A DNA stretch of 37,490 nucleotides from Victivallaceae bacterium (GTDB lineage Bacteria; Verrucomicrobiota; Lentisphaeria; Victivallales; Victivallaceae): assembly GCA_021647315.1 (NCBI GenBank), contig JAKIUY010000034.1, positions 1 through 37,490 on the forward strand, written 5' to 3'. Shown one piece after another: positions 32,433 through 37,490 of this stretch. A program made the position numbers and the translations under genes. The notes beneath the pieces were generated by a model. It searched no databases, had not been told where the DNA came from, and was given only the letters and a program-made list of their open reading frames with translations. The stretch's first letter is position 1. Each line of letters opens with the position of its first letter.

Positions 32433-33368
32433 ATGATTTATGAATTATTTATGAATAATATCGCACAATTGGAAAATATTAAAGCCCGGCTCACATCACG
32501 TGCCGGGCTTCTTCGTTCACTGCGCAGTTTTTTCGATAACCATGGTTTTATCGAAGTTAATACACCGACAGTTATTTCAGCACCGGCACCGGAAGAGTTT
32601 ATCGAAGCCCCACAGACCGGTGATAAGTTTCTCCGTACCAGCCCGGAACTGGAAATGAAATGCCTCCTGGCTGCCGGTTATGAAAAAATATACCAGATCG
32701 GGTCATGTTTCAGAGCCGGTGAATACGGCAAACGCCATCGGCCGGAATTTACCATGCTTGAATGGTATGAAACTAAGGCCGACTACAATCAACTACTTGA
32801 TTTTACTGCCGCCATGCTTAAAACCGCAGTTCACGAACTCTGCGGCTCCACAAAAATCAACTATAGCAGCCATTGCATAGATTTTTCATTAACTCCGGAA
32901 ACCATCACCGTTAACGATGCCTATAAAAAGTTCGCCGGGATCAGCGTTGAACAGGCTATAGAACAGAATATCTTTGATGAAATCATGGTTGACCAAATTG
33001 AACCAAACCTTGGTTTGGACAGAATGACCTTCCTCAAAGATTATCCTGCCGACCGCGCAGCATTAGCAAAGCTAAATGAATCAAACGGACATTGTTATGC
33101 TGAACGCTGGGAACTCTACCTTGGGGGACTGGAGATAGCCAACGCCTACAGTGAACTTACCGACATTGATGAACAGCACCAGCGTTTTACCACAGCTGCC
33201 CGACAACGCCAGAAAAATGGCTTATCCCCCTACCCTGAAGCTAATGACTTTTTTGCCGCAATGGAGCATGGATTACCTGAATCGTCCGGTTGCGCGCTGG
33301 GTATTGACCGCCTGCTGATGGCAATTACCGATGCCGACGACATTGCCCAGACATGTTTTCCGAATTAG
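32433..33368 (+). CDS. epmA: EF-P--(R)-beta-lysine ligase EpmA (PoxA/GenX)
   Basis: This 311-aa class II LysRS-like enzyme lacks the anticodon-binding domain. It shows motif 2 CFRAGEYGKRHRPEFTMLEWY (97-117), EPNLG (about 200) followed by a segment close to E. coli EpmA, and motif 3 SGCALGIDRLLM near the C-terminus. It activates beta-lysine and attaches it to the EF-P loop lysine. The partner aminomutase EpmB is not in this window. No clear Shine-Dalgarno precedes 32433; an in-frame ATG at 32451 would shorten it by 6 residues and is equally possible. It follows the EF-P gene by 121 bases. Confidence 0.9.
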   Translation: MIYELFMNNIAQLENIKARLTSRAGLLRSLRSFFDNHGFIEVNTPTVISAPAPEEFIEAPQTGDKFLRTSPELEMKCLLAAGYEKIYQIGSCFRAGEYGKRHRPEFTMLEWYETKADYNQLLDFTAAMLKTAVHELCGSTKINYSSHCIDFSLTPETITVNDAYKKFAGISVEQAIEQNIFDEIMVDQIEPNLGLDRMTFLKDYPADRAALAKLNESNGHCYAERWELYLGGLEIANAYSELTDIDEQHQRFTTAARQRQKNGLSPYPEANDFFAAMEHGLPESSGCALGIDRLLMAITDADDIAQTCFPN

Positions 33369-33380
33369 ACGCTATCCTAA

Positions 33381-33442
33381 TTGAGTGGCATACGAAAGCA
33401 GATACCGCTTCAAACTCCGCGACTGCGTTGTTATGACAACAG
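33381..33442 (+). repeat. 3'-end repeat (GCTTCAAACTCCGC family), copy 4
   Basis: It lies 12 bases after the EpmA stop. GAGTGGCATACGAAAGCAG is followed by ATACCGCTTCAAACTCCGC, then a diverged arm with GCGTTG and AACAGG. It is the most degenerate copy. Confidence 0.7.
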
Positions 33443-33562
33443 GATAAACCATGTCAAAAGGTTTTCTACTTGACAAGCAGCAAGTGCCTACAATTCCGCT
33501 CGCTGAAGCTTCGCAAAAACACCGCCTAAAGGCGGAACTACAAACATGATTCACCTGCTTAA

Positions 33563-34216
33563 TTATTCACCAGCACTCAAGGCGTTATAGACTGCTTCAG
33601 CTATTGCTAAATGTCCAGTCGTGTTAGGGTGTACAGGTTCCGAGCAGATAGTATCGGTCTCATAGTATTTCAGAATATTCTGGAATAATTTCTGTGTTTC
33701 AATCAGCCCAGTATTATATTTCTCGCTCATCTGACGAGTTACGGCAGTGTAGTCAGGCAACAGGTCAAGAACTAGGGTTCTAGAGGATTTTGATGTTGTA
33801 TCGCGACTCATGAAAAATGGTTCAAGCAGCAGGATTTTACAGTCTGGCAGTTCTTTTACTGTACGGGCAAGTATCTCATCATAAGCATCTTTATGCTTCT
33901 GCAGGGTCTCATCTTTTTCCATACTGCCATTCAAAAACTGATGCAAATCATTAATCCCAATAAGCATAACCAGATAATCCGGTTTAAAGAAGAGCATATC
34001 ATCAGTCCAGCGGTCGCGGAGCTGCCAAACAGTATTGCCGCCTATCCCTTTATTAATGATCTCAATCTGTTTCTCTGGTTCGCGTGCAATGAGCATATCG
34101 CGGAAAATTTTAACGAATCCATTTCCATAAGGGCGTTCCGCCACTCTTCTGCCGACATCAGTGATACTATCGCCGATGAACAAAATCTTCTGATTATTCT
34201 GTGCTTGCAAAGACAT
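33563..34216 (-). CDS. SGNH/GDSL-family hydrolase
   Basis: This 217-aa protein has the SGNH blocks: G15-D-S17-I-T with nucleophile S17, oxyanion residues in G57-I-G-G-N61, G87-I-N-D, and the catalytic H196 in VHPN. The usual acid of the D-x-x-H pair is glutamate here (E193-P-V-H196), a conservative variation. There is no signal peptide, so it is cytoplasmic or non-classically exported. GGAG lies about 11 bases before the ATG. Family members are esterases/lipases acting on small or carbohydrate esters; the substrate is unknown. It converges with the EpmA gene across a repeat-rich 194-base spacer. Confidence 0.88.
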   Translation of the reverse strand: MSLQAQNNQKILFIGDSITDVGRRVAERPYGNGFVKIFRDMLIAREPEKQIEIINKGIGGNTVWQLRDRWTDDMLFFKPDYLVMLIGINDLHQFLNGSMEKDETLQKHKDAYDEILARTVKELPDCKILLLEPFFMSRDTTSKSSRTLVLDLLPDYTAVTRQMSEKYNTGLIETQKLFQNILKYYETDTICSEPVHPNTTGHLAIAEAVYNALSAGE

Positions 34217-34324
34217 TTTTTTGTGTCTCCAATTAGATTAAAATATAAACGAGGTGAAAAGTATACATTCCAAAAACGTAATTTCCACAACAAAAACTTT
34301 TTTATCTTGTTTATTATTTTAGTT

Positions 34325-34345
34325 ACAGCTGGAAGCTGTGGCTAC
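34325..34345 (+). repeat. Hairpin module ending in GGCTAC, third copy
   Basis: ACAGCT and AGCTGT pair around GGA and are followed by GGCTAC. The stem sequence differs from the other two copies (11988, 37003) but the downstream GGCTAC is kept. Confidence 0.5.
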
Positions 34346-34421
34346 AGAACCTGCTCCACTCAATAAAACAGGCTTTACTCTTCAACAATGGTCAGAACCC
34401 GAAATTTCCCTTACTTGATAC

Positions 34422-34449
34422 TTGCTTTGCCATGATTAACGATTATAAT
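34422..34449 (+). promoter_or_regulatory. Candidate promoter of the Lon gene
   Basis: TTGCTT and a perfect TATAAT (34444-34449) are separated by 16 bases, 76 bases before the Lon start. It fits the housekeeping consensus moderately well. Confidence 0.45.
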
Positions 34450-34525
34450 ACCATTCTGAATATTATTTTTTTTATTTTACATAATTAAGCCGCGCATGAT
34501 AACGCGCCGGCGCAGGAGATTACAG

Positions 34526-36940
34526 ATGGCAAAAAGCGTTAACAATATCACCGTTACCGTTGATGACAACAATAACGTTACAACTATACCCGAAGGCACG
34601 AGTCGAGTTCCAGTATTACACGAGAGCCGGGTAGTGGTTTTCCCATATACTTTGACCCCGCTGGTTATAAACGGCGAAGAAAATATCGCAATGGTTCAGG
34701 ATGCATCTAAAGATGACCGATTACTGGCTATCTTTCCGCCGTTACCAACCCCAGAAGAGGCGGAGGCACTGTCTTTCGACATCAAATTCAATGGTGTTAA
34801 GTTTAACGACAACATGATTTCAACTGTTGGCGTACTAGTCAGAATTGTCAAGATTCTTAATTTTCCCGATGGCACTGTCCGGGTGCTGGTACGCGGCTTG
34901 AAAAGGATTAAATTCGAACAAGGCTGTCCAGGCAAGGAGCCTCAGGCACTGGTCAGTGAAATCAAGGAACGTAACGAACAAAGTCTCGAAATTGCCGCAA
35001 TGGTAAAAAATGCGACCAATCAATTTCAGGAAATAATCTCTTATACACCAAATTTTCCGGATGAATTGAAAATTGCCATTCTGAATCTAAATAACAGTGT
35101 CAGAATCACCGACCTGATCATTGACACCCTGAATATAGACTTTGCCGAAAAGCTTGCTTTACTCAACCTGATCAACCTCGATGAACGCTTGCAGCTGCTG
35201 ACAATACTGCTCAACCGTGAAGTAGAAGTGCTCCATCTCGGCAGTGAAATTCAGAATCAGGTGCAGACCGCCATGTCAAAATCACAACGTGAGTTTTTTC
35301 TCCGTGAACAGCTTAAGACCATAAAAAAAGAGCTGGGCGAAGGCAGCGGCAATCCGGATGTAGTGGTGATCAAGAAAAAACTTGAAGAGATCGACTTGCC
35401 GAAAGTTGTATTGAAAACAATTAATAAAGAACTTGAACGGCTTGAGGTTATTCCGCAGGCAGCCGCAGAATATCATGTAGCTTACAGCTATATTAACTGG
35501 CTCATCTCGGTGCCATGGAATATCTATTCCGACGACCGACTTGACGTTCAGGAAGCTGCAAAAATCCTCGATAAAGATCATTATGGACTGAAAGACATCA
35601 AGCAGCGCATCCTTGAGTTCCTGGCAGTATTGCAACTGAAAAAAGATCGAAAAGCACCAATTGTCTGTTTTGTCGGACCACCCGGAGTCGGGAAAACTTC
35701 ACTCGGGCAGTCCATCGCCAGAGCCATGGGAAGAGAATTTATCAGAATGTCACTGGGCGGCGTCCGCGATGAAGCTGAAATACGTGGACATCGCCGGACC
35801 TATATCGGTGCCCTCCCCGGTCGAATTATTCAGGGTCTGAAACGCGCTGGCACCTCTAATCCACTCTTTATGCTTGATGAAATTGACAAACTGGGCAATG
35901 ATCATCGCGGTGATCCCTCTTCAGCTCTGCTGGAAGTACTTGACCCGCAACAAAACCACGCCTTCAATGACCATTATCTTGAACTTGATTATGATCTGAG
36001 TTCAGTAATGTTTATTGCTACCGCAAATATCACCGAAACCATCCCGCCGGCACTGAAAGACAGAATGGAGATCATTCGCCTGCCCGGATATACCGCGGAA
36101 GAGAAAAAACAGATTGCCAAACGTTTCCTCGTACCGCGTCAGCTGAAAGATAATGGCATAAAACAGCGTCAGCTCTCATTTTCAGTCAAAGCCATTGATG
36201 AAATCATTAATCACTACACCCGTGAAGCCGGAGTGCGCAGTCTTGAACGTACTATTGGCAAGGTATGCCGCAAATACGCCCGGAGTCTGGTTGAGAAAAC
36301 CATTAAAGATTCGGATCGCACATTACTCGGCGTCGAACATATTAAAAAATATCTTGGTGTACACCAGTTCACCGTTGATAAAGCTGAAACTATGCCAGCA
36401 CCGGGCACCGCGACCGGCATGGCCTGGACCAGCGTCGGCGGTACCATTCTAGTAGTGGAAGCATCAGTTATGCCGGGCAACGGTAACTTGAAACTTACCG
36501 GTTCACTGGGCGACGTCATGAAAGAGAGTGCTGAAGCAGCATTCAGTTATATCCGCAGCAATGCCGGTAAATTTAAAATCCGCAAAGAGCTGTTTACCAA
36601 GAATAATTTCCATATTCATGTGCCGGACGGCGCGACCCCTAAAGACGGACCTTCCGCCGGAATAACCATTATTACCGCCCTGCTCTCGGCGATGACCGGA
36701 CGAAAACCAGTGCCGGAACTCTCCATGACAGGAGAAATAACCCTGATTGGACGGGTAACCGCAGTCGGCGGCATCAAAGAAAAAGTTATTGCCGCCATGC
36801 GTTCAGGCATAAAAACCATTGTTCTGCCGGAAGCAAACCGCAAGGATCTGGAAGAAATCCCGGACAATATAAAAAATAAACTGACCTTCAAATTTGCGGA
36901 AAACGTTAATCAGGCACTGAAACATACATTGATGAAGTGA
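34526..36940 (+). CDS. lon: ATP-dependent Lon protease
   Basis: This 804-aa cytosolic AAA+ protease degrades misfolded and regulatory proteins. The N-terminal substrate-binding (LON) domain spans about 28-225. Walker A is GPPGVGKTS (384-392), Walker B is FMLDEID (448-454), with sensor residues near ATANIT. The protease domain carries catalytic S710 (KDGPSAG) and K753 (GGIKEK), spaced 43 residues as in E. coli Lon. I chose the start at 34526 because AGGAG lies about 8 bases upstream; the in-frame upstream ATG adds only ten arginine-rich residues. Length is typical (E. coli 784). It stands alone before the repeat-rich right end. Confidence 0.96.
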   Translation: MAKSVNNITVTVDDNNNVTTIPEGTSRVPVLHESRVVVFPYTLTPLVINGEENIAMVQDASKDDRLLAIFPPLPTPEEAEALSFDIKFNGVKFNDNMISTVGVLVRIVKILNFPDGTVRVLVRGLKRIKFEQGCPGKEPQALVSEIKERNEQSLEIAAMVKNATNQFQEIISYTPNFPDELKIAILNLNNSVRITDLIIDTLNIDFAEKLALLNLINLDERLQLLTILLNREVEVLHLGSEIQNQVQTAMSKSQREFFLREQLKTIKKELGEGSGNPDVVVIKKKLEEIDLPKVVLKTINKELERLEVIPQAAAEYHVAYSYINWLISVPWNIYSDDRLDVQEAAKILDKDHYGLKDIKQRILEFLAVLQLKKDRKAPIVCFVGPPGVGKTSLGQSIARAMGREFIRMSLGGVRDEAEIRGHRRTYIGALPGRIIQGLKRAGTSNPLFMLDEIDKLGNDHRGDPSSALLEVLDPQQNHAFNDHYLELDYDLSSVMFIATANITETIPPALKDRMEIIRLPGYTAEEKKQIAKRFLVPRQLKDNGIKQRQLSFSVKAIDEIINHYTREAGVRSLERTIGKVCRKYARSLVEKTIKDSDRTLLGVEHIKKYLGVHQFTVDKAETMPAPGTATGMAWTSVGGTILVVEASVMPGNGNLKLTGSLGDVMKESAEAAFSYIRSNAGKFKIRKELFTKNNFHIHVPDGATPKDGPSAGITIITALLSAMTGRKPVPELSMTGEITLIGRVTAVGGIKEKVIAAMRSGIKTIVLPEANRKDLEEIPDNIKNKLTFKFAENVNQALKHTLMK

Positions 36941-37002
36941 GGCTTGGGGCTTGGTACAATGTAATCCGCTCCTATGGAGCTGAAAAATGGAGGTATATTT
37001 CA

Positions 37003-37027
37003 CCACGGGTTAATCACCCGTGGCTAC
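37003..37027 (+). repeat. Hairpin module ending in GGCTAC, second copy
   Basis: CCACGGGT and ACCCGTGG pair over 8 bases around TAATC and are followed by CTAC. The next bases, GGTCAAGACATCCCT, match the sequence after the 11988 hairpin on the minus strand. Confidence 0.7.
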
Positions 37028-37053
37028 GGTCAAGACATCCCTATTGGATTTAA

Positions 37054-37129
37054 GAACATAACCGGCTTTGCCGGAACTAAAAATAGTACCCTGCGACTTC
37101 TAAGACACGTTCGTAGTCACGTGCCAGGC
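37054..37129 (+). repeat. CCGGC hairpin plus extended repeat core, intact copy
   Basis: GAACATAACCGGCTTTGCCGGAACT is followed by the core shared with 29982-30031. This copy has no interruption, so it shows the ancestral unit. Confidence 0.85.
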
Positions 37130-37200
37130 GCGTGGGCAAATAATCCCCAATGGGGACTATGGATTTTACTTCGTCCTCGACGAGAGTGTCGCCAGGATGT

Positions 37201-37226
37201 CGCCTGTTAAAAACCACGAAGTGAAA
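37201..37226 (+). repeat. Dispersed repeat CGCCTGTTRAAAACCRCGAAGTGAA, copy 2
   Basis: It matches 25648-25673 with about two changes. Confidence 0.7.
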
Positions 37227-37242
37227 CTACTAGCGGAAATAC

Positions 37243-37295
37243 CTACCCGAACGCAGTGACAGATGAAGCGTAGCGCAATAAATTCCTATTAGATT
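37243..37295 (+). repeat. 53-bp dispersed repeat, copy 2
   Basis: It aligns without gaps to 16248-16300, from CTACCCGAACGCAGTGACAG to TTCCTATTAGATT. Confidence 0.85.
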
Positions 37296-37340
37296 TGAGT
37301 TTGAGCTTGCAAAGACAGACATCGAATGAGGTAAAATAGG

Positions 37341-37365
37341 ATTCGTAATTCGTAGTTCGTAATTT
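37341..37365. repeat. Short-period array (ATTCGTA words)
   Basis: ATTCGTAATTCGTAGTTCGT repeats a 7-9 base word and directly abuts the inner edge of the right terminal arm. Confidence 0.6.
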
Positions 37366-37490
37366 AATGACTCGTGCGAAATAGGAAAAAATTGAATATC
37401 CAATATCGCACACGGAATATCCAACAGATGAAGTGAAGAAAAAAACTTTGAAATTGAAAATTGAGCATTGGGAATTGAATATTAGTTGAA
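37366..37490 (-). repeat. Right arm of 125-bp inverted terminal repeat
   Basis: This is the exact reverse complement of 2-126 over all 125 bases. Its inner edge begins AATGACTCG. The last base of the window is the outer end of the repeat, while one extra T precedes the left arm. Confidence 0.95.

Larger units (their letters stand above)
34217..34525. other. Spacer between SGNH hydrolase and Lon genes
   Basis: This 309-base region contains a hairpin module (34325-34345) and a promoter candidate (34422-34449). No gene is visible. I see no CIRCE-type heat-shock element. Confidence 0.5.
36941..37365. other. Right-end spacer, mosaic of dispersed repeats
   Basis: This 425-base region after lon contains, in order, a GCTCC/GGAGC hairpin (36968-36980), the GGCTAC hairpin module (37003-37027), the CCGGC repeat (37054-37078) with the extended core (37079-37129), repeat copies at 37201 and 37243, and a short-period array abutting the terminal arm (37341-37365). 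No gene is present. Confidence 0.7.

Noticed and set aside
1..37490. Linear plasmid or phage genome with inverted terminal repeats
   Set aside because: The interior carries lon, efp/epmA, a Xer recombinase and metabolic genes, with no replication, packaging or terminal-protein genes. A dispersed repeat at an assembly break explains the ends better.

Overview
This window looks like a chromosomal contig from a Gram-negative member of the PVC superphylum, most likely Lentisphaerota. That is inference from gene content: two type I sulfatases, LacI and ROK sugar regulators, Gfo/Idh/MocA and ADP-ribosylglycohydrolase-family genes, a Hanks-type kinase with a zinc ribbon, and a secreted protein whose N-terminus I associate with PVC bacteria. 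Spacers are AT-rich and coding sequence has moderate GC. There are no rRNA, tRNA, phage, CRISPR or transposase genes that I can see. The sequence begins and ends with the same 125-bp sequence in inverted orientation (2-126 and 37366-37490). This probably marks a dispersed repeat at which the assembly broke.

Layout. 122-523: a YgaP-like membrane protein, divergent from a 44-aa basic peptide. 965-2461: sulfatase 1. 2655-3629: an AT-rich patch with a frameshifted gene and a ParE/RelE-like toxin. 3664-7821: an ADP-ribosylglycohydrolase-family gene divergent from a LacI regulator and sulfatase 2, with a near-consensus promoter and a 17-bp palindromic operator between them. 7936-11731: a small membrane protein, then minus-strand M20 amidohydrolase, XerC-like recombinase and PHP phosphoesterase genes. 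12306-16122: a secreted SH3 protein, then a Ser/Thr kinase translationally coupled to a sensor-kinase-like protein that lacks its phospho-acceptor domain. 16433-20480: ROK regulator, Gfo/Idh/MocA oxidoreductase and class III aminotransferase. 20817-23513: an operon of a SHOCT coiled-coil secreted protein, DUF3786 protein and CobW-type GTPase. 23529-26806: a TAXI-TRAP transporter. 27212-29926: a 904-aa secreted protein of unknown function. 30306-31424: a GT4 glycosyltransferase. 31745-33368: EF-P and its lysyl-ligase EpmA. 33563-34216: SGNH hydrolase. 34526-36940: Lon protease.

Functional picture. The first third is a polysaccharide/sulfated-glycan scavenging module under LacI control. The middle carries signalling and an oxidoreductase/aminotransferase pair beside a ROK regulator. 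The right part mixes transport, metal handling and housekeeping proteostasis (EF-P/EpmA, Lon). The most unusual features are the kinase/pseudo-sensor pair and the dense, layered set of intergenic repeats. Several repeat families recur here: one sits directly after stop codons, one is a hairpin module with covarying stems, and several are short-period arrays. They fill most spacers and both ends.
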